From Misgurnus anguillicaudatus (taxonomy: Eukaryota > Chordata > Actinopteri > Cypriniformes > Cobitidae): a stretch of DNA of 64,000 bases. The DNA lies in the NCBI RefSeq assembly GCF_027580225.2, contig NC_073353.2, forward strand, positions 37,359,001-37,423,000, read 5' to 3'. Shown here in pieces: positions 13,345 through 28,300 of this stretch; the first letter of the stretch is position 1, and each line of letters opens with the position of its first letter. The translations under genes were made by a program, and so were the position numbers. Under the pieces are notes generated by a model. That model ran no database searches. It saw only the letters and a list, made by a program, of their open reading frames with translations, and was not told the DNA's origin.

Positions 13345-16300
13345 GAGTTTGGTTCCAAAACGCGATAAACGCCATTTTTGAAAAAAATGAGTTACGGCCA
13401 AAATCAGTATTATATCAGGTCAGTAGTTAAAAGTAAATAATTAATTTTACGCAAAATCCAATATCCGCCGTGTTATTCTGTCATCTTTTCTCCCTTTTTT
13501 CCCAAAATGCGACAAAAGCCACTCCTGCTTTTTTACAGAAAGCAATAAATCCATTTCTGATATTACAGCGGACCATTCACGCAATGTAAACAAACATGGC
13601 GGCGCGCTGAGTACACGGAGTCCTAGTTTTCCTAATCTACTTTGTACTTCCTGATCAACAAACAAAACAAAATAATACTTTAATAGCATTGCCAAACCTG
13701 TGATGGTTTTCTGTGACGGGAAAGAAACGTAAGCCATCAACAGCTAATAATTTCCGCGAGAGGCACTCGGTTGCTTGTTCTCCAGACAGCATCAAGCTTC
13801 TCATGCTAAAACATTGTGTTCTTACAAAGTAAGTGTTTTGGTTAATGCCATTAATGTTTATTTTTTAATCATTGTATACCACTAGTCAACTAAATAAATA
13901 TAAAATGGTAAAGATGAATGCACATTTATACATTGATTTAATAGATTTATAGCATTTTGAAATAAAAAAAACTATCATGGATTTATTGCATTTTGTGGAA
14001 AAAAGAATTAGTTTTTATAATAAATCTTTGAAAATCAAGTTATGGATTTGAATTTTTTATGTTTTTATAACCTAAAGATGCTATGTGAAAGTTTGTAACA
14101 GAAAATAGTGGTTTTCATCTTGTCACTTTCTTGGTGTAGAAAACACGTTTTTACCGAAATTTGTCAAAATGGATTTATTGCGTTTTGGAACCAAACTCTT
14201 CGTATATATATATATATATCACATAACTATATACACAGTTTACACAGTTACTACTTTTATATCATCATTACGCAATGCTTATGTACAACAATGGCACTAC
14301 AGACAATTTTATAAAGGACTGCCATGCCATGAGGTACAAAACATTTCGCAAGAACCACTTGACCCGAGTTAAACTAACAAAACCACACAAGCATCATTTG
14401 CATGTTTTGGACACTGTTATCAGGATGGTAAAGCTCATAAATGTGAACAATGGCCGCAGCCGAACATTTACAATAAGGGTCAAACTCATAAAGCGCAAAG
14501 ATATAGAGGTCAGCAGTGGACACACAGTACACAAAACTGACCTTCTCTGGGAGGGTTGACCTACAGGAAGCACTTTATCTTCATAAAACCTCTTCATGGC
14601 AAACCTGTCCAGGGCTTGATCTGCACTGCATACCAAAGGAAACATTGTTTAATGAAGAGAAGATGTTTTATAAACCTAGCTTATTCTTGGTTAAAGAAAT
14701 AGTTCACCCCAAACTATTTAATCATCAGATGTCAACAACAATCTGTTTATTTTATGCATATTAAACAAAATAGTGTGAAAGTTTTGCTTTCCTTTGAGTA
14801 CAAAAAAGTCAGTTATACTTGTTTTATTGTTATACAATTATTTTTGGGTACAGTATTTCTTCAAATCCAATCCAATAGTGTTTATGAAATGACCACAAAA
14901 ACATCCTGAATAGAGCATATGCATCAGGCATGAATTTAATAAGCACATAATTCAGGTCTTAAGACAAATCCCCCTTTGTAAAGCGATGTGATTTGGAGTT
15001 GTTTATCCCGCCCAGCTCCTGCTCATGTGTTACCTAACGCGTGTCCAGTCTTGTGATGTCTTTATCTAGTGATTGCTCAAAGGAACATCCTTAACTCAAT
15101 CAACATAAACAGTATGCAGGTCTTACCTCGCTGATATGTTGCTGTAATGCATGTAAGCGGCTACAACCACCCCGGTTCGACCTCGGTTTCCCTGGACGGA
15201 AAGAGACAGACAATAGATTAGCAAATAACGCAGATGAAAGGTATATAACCATAAGGCCAATTAATAATGTGGAATGTAAATCATATTTTTCTTATGTCCT
15301 TCATACCATACTTCTTATGAAACATCCCTTATCACTGGGGCAGTACCCAATTAAAATGTCCTAATATATACCAATTAGCTATAAATATATATACATTTTG
15401 CACCAATATGTACCTCTCAGGTACTAGTAACTCTCAACGTGCAAAGATGTACTTTTTGAAAGGGAACTACCCCCAGTGATAGCTATGGACCATTTTTGAG
15501 CATTTTTTCTGACAGTGTAATGACATCATTTTCTGAGTGACATCATTATTTGTTTGGACATCAAAAACACAAACAGTACTATTAGCATCTGACGGTAATG
15601 TTTGGTGGTACTGGATGTTTTCCTACTCCAACACAGTTTATCCTACTGTTTCATACAATTAAAGAAATCACCAAAATATAATAACAAAATATAATAAAAA
15701 AATGGACATTCTTGTGGAAAATGAGAAGTTAAACTCAATTTCATTTCCGTTTTATCCTTGCCTTGTTTTTCTTGCCACTGAGTGAACAATTATAATTAAT
15801 AACGTTTAAGTTCACTGAAAAAAAATGATTCATTTAATTTACTCAATGTTTTAAGGTAAAATGGTTGCAATCAATTTATTTAAGCTAAATTCAAACAAAA
15901 CAAATTAGAAAAATAAAATAGTTTTGTTTAAATCCAGCTTAAATAAATTGACTGCAACCACTTACCTTAAAAAAAATTATTAAATTCAATGAATCATTTT
16001 TTTCAGTGTATAAGTTATACATAAATATACAAATGTATATACACATGTAAACATTTCTTAAATATATACATGCATGTGTGTGCATTTATCTATACAAAGA
16101 TATTATACACAGTTCACACACATACAGTATATGATGTAAACTTTTATTCTATCGCAAATTATCGTTATGCATCCGTTAACTTATAAGATTTAATATTAAA
16201 TTGTTGTTAAGTAAAAAATACAGTTGACGGTTGTCTGTGACTCGGTAAAAACAAAGCCAACATTTTATTTAATTTGAACGTGCAAACAGCAGCAATAGAT

Positions 16301-19300
16301 CAACAGCAGAACCAGGATTCATCATATTACATTTTCATGCAACATTATATTATCAAAGAGAACACGATCAGTCCAGATGATTAATATCCAAAGAGGAAAG
16401 ATTGTCTCTTTTTATCTACCATTTCTAAAGCAGGACACATTTCAAAAAGTTTTGCTATTGCGTCTTCTTTCTCAGTTTGTGCAAAAAGAGAGATGTTTAT
16501 GATCAGGGTCTAGGACAAGAGGCGATCAGCGAAGGTCTGTAAGGACACGTGCGTCTCTAATCGATCTTAAATTCGTACCTTCGGTTAAACGGTCAATATG
16601 GACATCCTTAATTTGAACACAAGAATATTACCACCTAAGGTTATGTACTTTAAAGTAAATGCACACCAGGAATAACCCAAATCTTGTGAAACACAATCTT
16701 AGCATGAACACCCTTCTTTATTTTAATTTAAGTTTTCTTTGTCTCTGAATAAGATATTACCACCATCAAGCCATCGCCCCTTGTTTCCAGTGCTACAGAG
16801 AATAACACAGAACAACACAGGTTGCCATAACAATGCAACAAAGTTTATGGTTCATTTTGGCCAATTTTAATTCCACACCTCACATCCTCTCTGGGCGGCC
16901 CTATTGGGAATGTGTTATAGTACACGGCTTAGGGTATTTAATGGACTGAAATGTACAAGATGCATTTTGAGGATGTTGAAAGAGCAGTACATCAACATGA
17001 CTTCTGAAAGCATAACTGGACCCATCTCTCTAAAATTGTCATTGGTCAATAGGCGCCTTTTTGGGTTTGCTGAAGTGACAGTTTGTGATCAATTCTCTGA
17101 CATCATTACTGAACAATATTATTTGCATCTGTCAATGTTTTCTTCTACTTTTTATATTCCAATCATAATCATCCTGACATCAGTCTCCCACAAGGGACCG
17201 GTTTCTAAAGTTTCTATGTGTGGACGCCATCCCTTTCATTACAACGGCACTTAATGATACTGCTGTCCTCAAAACCAGCAAGATGTATTTTACAATCTAA
17301 CTTCAAATGCCTTGTGATCGTTCTTCTGTTTAGAAGTGGTAACCAGAAATGTGAGTTAACCAGATGAGAGCATGATGAAAGAGTAGATTTAACTGTATTG
17401 TTTAGGAACACAGCTTGGTGTGAACCTCAAGACCGGGTCACCGAAGGGGTTTCAAAACAATGGAGGGGTCTAAACTGTAAAAGTAAAACCATAACTGTTT
17501 CTTAAAAAACTGCTGTTGTAAATCAAACCAACGTGATCTTTAATGCATTTACATAGATCCTTGGACCCTGATGGTTGTGCATGTCCTCTTTATAATGCAA
17601 ATATATTGACATGTATTAAAAATGGCTGAAGTGTACAAATAGACACCCATGTTTATTAAGAGCTTGCTGAGAACGCCATCTACTGACAAAGCACTATGAA
17701 CACTATTTATTTATAAACAATGGTTCACACCTCAGACGCTTTCTTAAAAGCCAGCAAAATCCAGTGACTAGTTTTCTCAAGAGACCCCCAAAGACACTGA
17801 AACACTACCTTATTGTGTAAGACCACCACATTGTGACTGTCTGCGTTCATCCATGTGTCCATAGCTTTGCAGATGCTGCAGATCTTATCCAGGGCTGGAG
17901 CGTGATGGTCCGGCCAGCCAAAATCCAGCACCTAAAGCAAACAGACACAAATAAGACCTCGGGAACTAATCTTTTCACATTCAAGTCAAAGCATACTTGA
18001 AATACAACTTACTTTAGGGTTGAGTTTGGAGATATCATATCGCTTCTCGCTGAGGTTGAAGAGCTGTAAAATGTTCACGTTTTATTCAAAAACTGTTTCA
18101 AAACTACTACTAAAACTCTCGTGCTCGAAGCTATTGAGGTCTCACCAAGTAGTTGTCTCCATGTTTGGAGCGTAACATGCTGGCCACCTCCTTTATGTTA
18201 GCGCTGTAGCTCTGTTCCTCTGCCGAACTTGGGAAGGTCACAGATATGATGCGTTCTGTGATGTAGACCAGATCCACTTCATAGTTTTCATCCATGGCCT
18301 GGATTAAACTCAAACTCCTGCGAAAACAAGAAGAGCGATCGGTTGGAGAACAGCAGTGAATGTGACTTCTTGAGGAGCCCATCGTGTGCAACAAAGTCAC
18401 GTAATTTTGTTAAACAGTTCAGAAAAATCAAGCACAGTCTTGTATCTCACGGTACGTGACATCAACAAATCATGATGTTTTTCATAAGAACGCTTCATCT
18501 TAAATATGTCAGCGCCGATTAAATGCATTTCTGATGTTCAGTATGGCTTGAATGAAGTAAAGTGGGAAAAGATTGATCTCGGAGATAAACAAACAAGATA
18601 TGAAACTATCCCGCATACCATGTGCACGGCAGGGCAGACCAAAGAAAACACAGTTTGGTCACTGGTGAGGCGTAAGTCTGCCAAAGACCAAAACACAACC
18701 AGACTCCGATCTCTGACCTCACTTTCTCCTCAGGTCTGGTTTTCAGGGCAATCAGATAAAAGCATATCAGGACAGCAAAGGCTACTATGCAACATTTTAT
18801 GGCGTCATAAAGGGGATGCAATCCCAGAATGCTTTGTGTCAAACAATCAACGTGGAGGACTAAGCAAGAAATATGTTAATAACAAAGTTTTGATGCCAAG
18901 CTCTCTGTGGCTGATTTCAATCAAACTACAGTTTGTATTCAGTGTATTTTAAACAAACGCATGCAAATAACTCATGATGGTACATTACATATAAACATTG
19001 CACTTAAATCACTAGGAAAAACACCCAACATTGCACAACCCTTAAGAGACTTGACTAATCTCAGATTGAGGAAAATAAGAGGCGTAACTATGATTGAACA
19101 ATCGTTTAAATATTCAACTCTCTAAAGTTAAGGTCACTCCTGGTCCTTCATAAAAAATAATTTGATAAGGTTTCTATATTCCTGAACATCATATCTGATC
19201 ATGCACATACAACTACTGTACTAATAAAAATTTCCTTCCCATAGGAAAACGGGAATGCTCATCTTTTGGCAGAACATCAAGAGGATTTCATTTGAAGGGC

Positions 19301-22300
19301 TTCTCCACACAGATAGTTGCACAAAATAATGGACAAACAAAATAGTTGTCCTTAAACAAAATGGTTGTCTTTGTCTACAAAAGAGCAAAAATTCCCTGAT
19401 AGCCGAATTGAGAGCAAAGGGCAGTGATGAATTTTGCAAAGCTTATTCTTAGTCTGGCATGACCACACCTAACTGAGACACGAGACCAACAGACTGGATG
19501 TGCTTCAGATCTCCCTGAACGTTCTCAAACACCGTATCCATTAGAAAAAACCTTGGAAAAACAGTACTTTATTTTAGAAAGGATTCAACATGTAACTTAC
19601 CCTCACTGTTATCATCTTCTACTATTAAAGGGATAGTTTACCCAAAAAATGAAAAACCTTTCATCAATTACTCACCTTCATGTTGTGTTAAACGTGTAGA
19701 ATAATGATGAAAGAATTTTTATTTTTGGGTGAACTATTCCTGTAAATTCTGACATTCAATTCAATTCTGGTGAAATATAAGCAATTTAAAAAAAATCATA
19801 TGTTTAAAGTGCAAAAATTGACGTGTTTTTATTCTTAAAAAATAGCCAAATCTGTTGAGAACTACTTATTGCTTTTGTAAAGAATTAAATGGGGTAACCA
19901 TGTTTCCCCACGGCTGGGCGGAGCCTCTCCTGCCATCTGTTGCAAATGATCATCCAAGATAAACGTGCTGTTGGTTATGTAATACATGTGAGAGAGAACC
20001 ATTATTAGACCCTACATACATAACTGATCCCAGGGGAAAGTGCAGATTTTAAACAAAGTTTATTCTCAGCACTAATTCAAAAAAACTGTAATAAAGTATG
20101 AAAGACTGATCCAAACAGACCAACAGCACAAATCAAATGTAAGTGGATTTGTGAATGCTTTGAGAGTAAATTGAGATGTTTAATACAGCAGCACATGACA
20201 AAAGACAGACTATGAAGAGATTTCTGCTTACCTGGATGGTCTGCGTCGAGACTCCATGCTTTTGGTGGATTTCGTTGAGCCCTAAAATACAAAAAAATTC
20301 TAGTTAGGATTATAAGCACCGGTAAAGACAAAATAGTGTATAAAGACCAAAACTAGTTCTGCATTTGCTCTTGTATAAATGAGAAAGATCAGATCTGCTT
20401 TGCAGTTTTGCTCTGTAACGACACTCGGTGTGTTGTGTCAACTTTTAGGTAAATTGCACAAAAAGAGACACACTGTCACTCAGAATTTAACACATTGAAT
20501 GTTCTTAATACTAAAAATAGGACAATTTTATATTAAATTTCTTTAAATAGCAGTATATACAGTACATAATGCAATTAAAAAGGGAACATATCATGAAAAT
20601 CAGACTTTTTCCATGATTTCTATTATTGGGTCGCCAGCGCTTCTATTAACCTAGAAAATGTGAAAAAGATCAACCCAGTAACAAGTTTTGGTAAACCATT
20701 CTCTGCAAGCATGTGAAATAATAGGTCAATGAAATTTGGCTCCCCTTGTGATGTCAGAAGGGGATAATACCGCCCCTTATTCTGCACTATCCTACCATGG
20801 CACTGCCATTTAGTGCAGAGATCAGCTCATCTGCATTTAAAAGGACACACCCAAAATTTGCACACCAACAAAGTGGCAATTTTCTTTTCTTTTTTTGTGA
20901 TTGTTGCGAACAAAAATCCCTGATCTTGCAGCATGTTTTCTTAAAAAATGTGATGGAATATGCTGGATATTTATGCAAATTTATGCGATGAAATTGCGGG
21001 AATTTCAATGATGTTCACGTCACATAATCACGTCACTTGATAACGTTCCCATGGCAACAGGGGACGTGGCTGCACTTGTATGAAGTAAATGCAACATTTT
21101 TCAAATTTGTGCTAAGATATATGTGACTTTTTGCTACGAAAATGCGGAGATTATGAGATCATGCAAGCCACGCATATTATGCCCGCGGAAATCTGTAATT
21201 TATGCGGCGAAAGTGCAGCGTATTTTAAAAAATGGACCCCCCTGCATAAATATGAGGACTTTGGCTGATTATGCACTGGATCATGCGATCGCATAATCAC
21301 GTTTTACTGGAGGGACTGATCTATATGGTATTTTGAGCTAGAACTTCACATATGTACTCTGGGGACACAAAACATTTATTTGACATCTTAAAAAAATCTT
21401 GTGAAAGGTCCCATTTAAAGACAGCAGATAAGTACACAGTGCTAAAAAAACCTTACGAAATATTTACTTACATTTTACTACTCGTTCACTATTGATTGAA
21501 GGCTGTTGTCAGTAATTAGCCAATCACACAGCTATTAAAGTTTATTTTAAGTCCCCCTGTAGTTGATAATAGCATATAAGTTTTTCCTGTGACAGTTATT
21601 TCTGCATGCTTTAAAACAGCTTGAATGTAACTCTACACCCTTGCCTCATTAAGTATATGCGGATGTATGAATATGTTCCCACCTCTACTCAATCACACAG
21701 TTTGGGCCATAGATATGTATATACAAATTATTCCCTGCTTCCACTCTTTTGCACGGACCTAGATATATATGTAAATAGATGCTACATTCGGCAGCTTCAG
21801 AAACATATTCTCCTAATGCTGCATACACACCAAATGCAAAGCATTGCAATCCTCGCTCTAGATTACGCAAGATTTAACTTTGTGTCATAAGTTGAATATT
21901 TTTACTTGTGCGAAGACGCATTTAAGCTAAATAGCGCCTAATTTGCGTTATTCGCATCAACAAGCGCGAGTTTGTGCCTATTTGCGTCTTTGCATTAACT
22001 ATGTATGTAATCTACTCATGCAAATCGTTGAATCTGCATTCGGTGTGTACGGCCTAAGTCCGGTTTCAGACAATGCATAAGTGAACTGTGGGTTTGCAGC
22101 AATAATCTTTTAGCGCTGATGTTAACAGGTCAGAGCACTGACACTGAGCGTGTGAGTATCACAGAACATAGCTGAAGCAACTGTGCTGCGATCATTTCAG
22201 TGCTGAGTCTATGTGGCATCCATACCTAATATTTATGGCTCGAACTACTGAACCACTCATTCAACTGTGATGATATGAAATACTCAGCAATGGGGTTGAA

Positions 22301-25300
22301 TGATGAATTTGCACATGGTTTGTCTTAAAGCATATAAAAAACACACAGACATATAAACAGCAATAAAAACTTTTGATTTTTTTCCACTGGGGTGTAAGTT
22401 TTGGTTGGACTAATGCAAGGAGCGAAGTGATTATTTGTAATTTTGTAACACATTTCACATCTACAATCACAAAAACCAAAGTGTTCATGGTCTCATGCAT
22501 AGTAAGGAACAGATGAGATCTCTCAAGCGTAAGAGAAGTCTGGAAAGATGGTTTACATATAAATGATGGTGCACCACGGTGCATGACGGACGAGACTAAA
22601 ATTGAACAATGCTTACTAAGAAAACCCAACATCTAATTACACACAGTACTGGGGCCGGTCTAAAAATGTGTACTTTGTTTATGGTTTGCTATATGTAGAA
22701 GTCTTAGAATAGTAGAGAACACACAGCAACTATAGGGGAAAAGATTATCGGACAAGATTTCAATGGAGATTATCAAACAAGTATTCCCATTGAGCCAAAT
22801 CATGTCAAATAAATATTTGAAAGCAAAAAATATATTTACTATTAAAATAGTGAATATAAATAGCATTTGCATAACTTCTAACCTAATAGCACTAAACTCA
22901 CTGTCTGAATCAGTGTTGCCATGTTTGGCTAGTCAAACAAACACAGTAATGTGCGCCATGAACCACGGTGTTTACATCGAACGAACATACAAGTTGCTTG
23001 CTTATAGTTGTCCCTGCAAATTAAACCAAAATGTTTAAACATTTATAATATCGCCCATTATATCCTATAATGTTTTTTTTCTGTTTTACCATGGGAAGTT
23101 TGTTATTTAACTTTATGGATTCTTTTCATTAAGCCCTTAAGGTTATATTACGGTTTTAATGGATTCATTTCCTTCACAGTTTTATCTATTAATCTTTCTT
23201 TCCACAAATCCAGTAAATCCCACTACAATAATGTTTGTCTGTACAGTATTTCAGGACCAATCCAGCTTCAGATTGTAAAAGAACATTAGCACATTTGTAG
23301 CCAACAGACTTTTCTGTATACTGTTTATATACATGTTGCCGGAGCAGCAAACTATGAACATAAAACACAAGGAGACTCACAAAAAGCCATAATACAACAG
23401 AAAGACCTCTGCGAAGCCCGAGAGGAACATTACGACACACGCCCTGGCATTTAAGCCCCTCTCTCCATCCTCAATCTTCCAACTATCAGCACACTGTGCC
23501 AGGCTCCAAAAACATTCAGTTAATCAGCCGATAATTGCGACCCCCAGAAGGACAGCCAAGCAGGGGTAGGTGGGGGGTTGAAAGGGTCTCAGGCAGACTT
23601 GATCAAAACCAGCTGTAAAACGCTGCTTTCCAGCGGCCCCGGCAAATAACCCATCTGAGAGCAATGCAGCCGCTACACAAAGACACACAATCCAAGATGG
23701 ACCAAAAGTTTGCAAGATCTGAACACCTCAAAAATCCAGGGGCCTACCTTGAACAGGTAACCTGTACTCCACCTCCAGGCATCGCGCAAGGAAGACAAGC
23801 GTCTTCGCACAGAGCCGTTGGGATTCATGGTTGGGAAGCAGGGTTCGTCTTCTCCTTACATTCGCCTTTTCCCAAACCGTGCCTCAACTTCCCGACTCTA
23901 TTTTGGTTCTGTGCTTTGTCGAGGATGCCACATGCCTGGCGTCAAACTCCAGAGGACCGCAGCTTTCTTTCTTGCTTTCAAAAAGTTTCTCTTTGCCCTG
24001 TTTTGTTCTTCCCTCCCGCCTTCCAAACTCGCCTCCCTCTCGGACCCCTCCCTTTTCTCAGCACATCTCCCCCTCCTTCTTTCCCATGCTGCGAGCGTGT
24101 GTTGCTGCCACCCGCATTTGTTTGGATCTTCGATCTACCCTTTGCTCCCTCTCTGGGTCACACATTCAGCAGCTGATCGTTCCGACCGCCTTAATCCACC
24201 CAACAGTTCAACTATTCGCACTCGTGTCTTCACCAGCAAACCAAGACCCACCGCATCTCCTTTGAAGATAAAAACTTATAGTCCACATTAAGATGGTTAA
24301 TCAAGTACGACTTGATGTTTGCAAAGCTTTTGCACTGATAAAAGCCACAGTTATAACAATTTTCAGCTCTCTCTTGGACCATTGTGCATTTTTCCCCAAA
24401 CAGTTATCATGCAGTTTTGTCCATTTTTTGCCACTATGCCTTTAAGACTACTGTATTAATACATAAATGGACACTCCACTTTTTTGGAAAATATGCTAAT
24501 TTTCCAGCTGCCCTAGAGTTAAATATTTGATTTTTACCATTTTGGAATCCATTCAGCTGATTTTGAGGTCTGGTGGTATCACTTTTAGCATAGCTTAGCA
24601 TAATCCATTGAATCTGATTAGACCATTAGCATCATGCTCAAAACTATACTCTCATTCTGGCGCAATAATCAAGGACTTTGCTGCCGTGCCATGGCTGCAC
24701 CAGGCGCAATGTTATTACGCAGCGCCTGAAAGTAGCCCCCCTGGTCACTTTTAATAGCAGGGGATTATTTTCAGGCACTGCGTAATATCATTGCGCCTCT
24801 TGCAGCCGTGTTACAGAAGCAAAGTCCTTGATTATTACGCCAGAATGAGAATATAGTTCCTAGCCATATCTGCATAGAAAATCGCAACTTTTTATTTTCC
24901 GTCGGTCTTAATACACGATGTAACTACAGAAAAGTCAAGTTTTAAATAGGAAAAATTTTGAAATTCTTTGGTCATTTTTGAGCGCGATGCTAATGGACTA
25001 ATCCGATTCAATGGATTATGCTAAGCTATGCTAAAAGTGGTACCGCCAGACCGCGAGATCGGCTGAAGGGATTCCAAAACGATAAGAATCAATGTTTAAC
25101 TCTAGGGGTGCTGAAAAATGCACATTTACAAAAAAACTGGATTGTCCCTTTAACTATAAAATGACTGCTTTAGTCACAAGCTGCTGATTTGCTGTCATGT
25201 TTAATGTAATTTTAATCTGGCAAGCCTATTTGTCCAAAAATGCTCTTTTAAATATAAATTTCTCTCGACCTAATGTCACCTCCTAGTCATAGATGTGACA

Positions 25301-28300
25301 AACTCAATATCCAGCCCTTTGATATGCCCCGCCCCCACTTCCTGTTTCAAAAGGATTTAAGCCAACACAGTCGCATTTCATTGGGTAACAATAACAATAT
25401 ATAGATTATAGTTCTGAAGAACAGACGGGTAGATGTGACAGCCAAAAACGACACCAAGTTTGCCAAACTTTCTAATACTTTTTACTCTCTTTATTTGCCA
25501 AGTATCTGTCCTACTACATTTACCTTACCTTACTTTATCATCCATTAGGTGCTGTTACTATGTATCATATAGTGATCTTTCAGGTTTCTCATGAAATTTT
25601 TGCATTTTTTATTCTTTCTGCACTATGAGTTTTTAAAGATATCTTATGTTTTCATAGTACAATGAACTCTTTCATCTCGTATATTCAAGGGAAAATTGAT
25701 TCCTCATGATGAGACCCCTTTAAATTAGAGCCAAAGGGGATAATAAGTAAAATACAATGACTGTAGTCTAAGCAAAGACATTTCCAATGTATGACCGCAT
25801 CAGTCACTGCTTAAGTGAAAGCATTAGATCCCACAGTCGGGCAAAGACAATTATTTTCTCCTGCTCTTAAAGGTAAAACAGGACCATGCAAAGAAAAGCC
25901 TGAGACAGGAAGTCACATGACAAACCAATCTTTAAATTCAATGTCCTTCCTATCATGAATCAAAGGTGTCACCCTAACCACAACCAAATGACCTAAAGAG
26001 ACCCTAAAGAGTGAGGGAGGTACAAGTTTCCCACGATGCCTCAGGCCACAGGGACATGCAGATTTAATTATGGACACACCGGGTGATATAAAACATAGAC
26101 ATTGTTTTGCACAACTCAACAGCTGCAGTGATCTGGTGATCCTAGGAGGTATATTCCTGATTATTTACAGAAATCTATGATACTGAAAACAACACAATGT
26201 GACTAGTGACAAGTTCAGGATTGGAAATGTCCAGACACGTAGGTTTCAAGAAGTGTTTTTGTATCAGGGTACTAAAACTTACATAAGATTCAATTGTGCT
26301 TTACAGCCCGCGTTTAACACTGCTTAGCTACATCCCTCCGAACTCAAAGAGTTTTATTCTTTAAGAGCGGAGATGATGGCTGCTATTTAAAATCATTTTT
26401 TCCCTCAGAGCTATAGATAGCGAGGACTTGGAAATTGCTGCAATTATCCACCATGGCAACATATTATTCATGTGACTTTTCAACTTTAAAACATTTTATA
26501 CTGGTCAAGCAACTACAAACGTATCAAAACAGTTTTTTTATTTGTTTCTGTACTTTGGGTGGCACCTCACGTGTCTGACTGGTCAAGGCAGTGTCGGGCG
26601 GGGCCCCCTTGGGGGCACGAGATGGTGCCAGGGGGCGCAAGTTTTAAAAAATACATTAATTTAAAGGCAGAGTGCACGAGTTCTGAAAAAGCTTTGGAAA
26701 AGGGAGCCCTACCAAAACACACTTGTAGCCAATCAGCAGTAAGGGGCGTGTCTACTAAACAACATTGTTGCGTGGGTTGCGTATGTGTGGGCGGGTCTAT
26801 CAAAAGAAGGTCCAGATTCTATTGGGATGGGGCGTGTTTGTTTAGGTGATTTCAAATGTCAACATTGGCTTACAGAGATCTTGTATCCCACCTTTAAGAT
26901 AAATTCTGTGTAGTTAAATCTCAGAAAAACGACTAGGCTTCTAACCAACAGCACTACACCGTATCATGTTTTGTTTTGTTTAATTCAAATTATAAGTTTG
27001 AGATTGTTTTATGACATGCATTTTCTTTAGATGGACACGAAGGGATGCACCCTACATGAGGGTGGGGACGCGCATCCCTAAAAATTTGAGAACCGCTGGA
27101 TTAAGGGGACGATGACAGCCCTATACACTGCATGAAGATGGTTAACCCCAAATACAGTTACACAAACAGTACTTCCTATATTGCACATACATTTCTCTCC
27201 CCCCTTACGCACACACGCATATCTGGTAAATGTATGTGTCAAACTGATAAAATGTATAACAGTGTATAATGTTTTGAACAGCATACCAAATTTAAAACTA
27301 AGAATTCAGGACTGTAATGTTATGATACACCTCAAACAACAGCTGTCTAAGTTAAGGAGGAATGCGCACATGCCCGATTGTAATGCGATACTTCCTTCCT
27401 CAAGCCAAACATGAACAAGCTCACACCAGTGTTTTTATCATATAATACACTATATTATAGTGATCCATAAGAAATATTGCTTGTGGAGCTCTGGAGCATT
27501 GTGATAACAGTGCAAAAGGTTGTGGTTCGATTCTCAGAAAACACGCTGTCAGAAAAAAATGCTCCCAAGCTGTCAATGCATGGAGCAGTAGCTTTTAAAA
27601 AGGTCCTAATATGTACCATTTACTATAGGTATAGATATGTATCCATTTGGTACCAATATTTACTTTTGAGGTACTTACAGGGGTGTCATGCACCATTTTT
27701 TTTTAAGGGGCACACTGTGCATCTCACAGAAATTTGTGCATACACAGACATCTAACGAAATATTATAGAGCTTTCAGTCTTTTCAAATGGCACTTACATT
27801 TCTAACAATCTGAACACCCCTGCTTTCATGCAAAACTAACTTTCTTTGACTAACTTTCATATCAAATACTATTTAATCGAAATAATGATATATTGGTATC
27901 ATATTTACATCTATAACGGCATGTTTTATTTATTTAAGTTTTAATAAATTATTTATTTATTTGTGTCATTAATGCATTTTGCACAACTGCATTATCCTAT
28001 AAAATTAATGTAATTTTAAATCCATAAGGTATATAAACAACGAAAATGACATAAGCGATAGCCACGTGATCTACAAAAATGTGCAGATAAAATTATTAGA
28101 AGAACGCATTATTACATCAAATTTTACCTCATATGTGAGTATGTGTGATTCCGCGCCCCCGTGAACTCTGGCGAACTTTGGCGTTGTACCACCAAGATGA
28201 ATCTAGAAACCTACTAATATAACGTCGACATTTTAAACCATACATTTTCTACACAGAGGAGGCTAACTGTACATTACATTTCCTGGGGTTTGGAAATGTT

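Noticed and set aside
13447..13740. 97-codon minus-strand ORF within the TIR element
   Set aside because: No transposase motif (DDE/D, helix-turn-helix) visible; probably chance.
19441..19530. 30-codon minus-strand frame [20 protein letters not shown]...
   Set aside because: Looks protein-like but has no adjoining acceptor, ends in a stop, and the exons on both sides already splice in frame.
23189..23715. Minus-strand ORFs with hydrophobic segments resembling secreted or anchored proteins
   Set aside because: Located in intron just after the 23748 donor, with no family motif and no splice support.
23664..24291. Three overlapping plus-strand ORFs of 144-170 codons
   Set aside because: They lie opposite the purine-rich tns1 leader; a pyrimidine-rich strand has few stops. 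No known domain, and the frames overlap each other.
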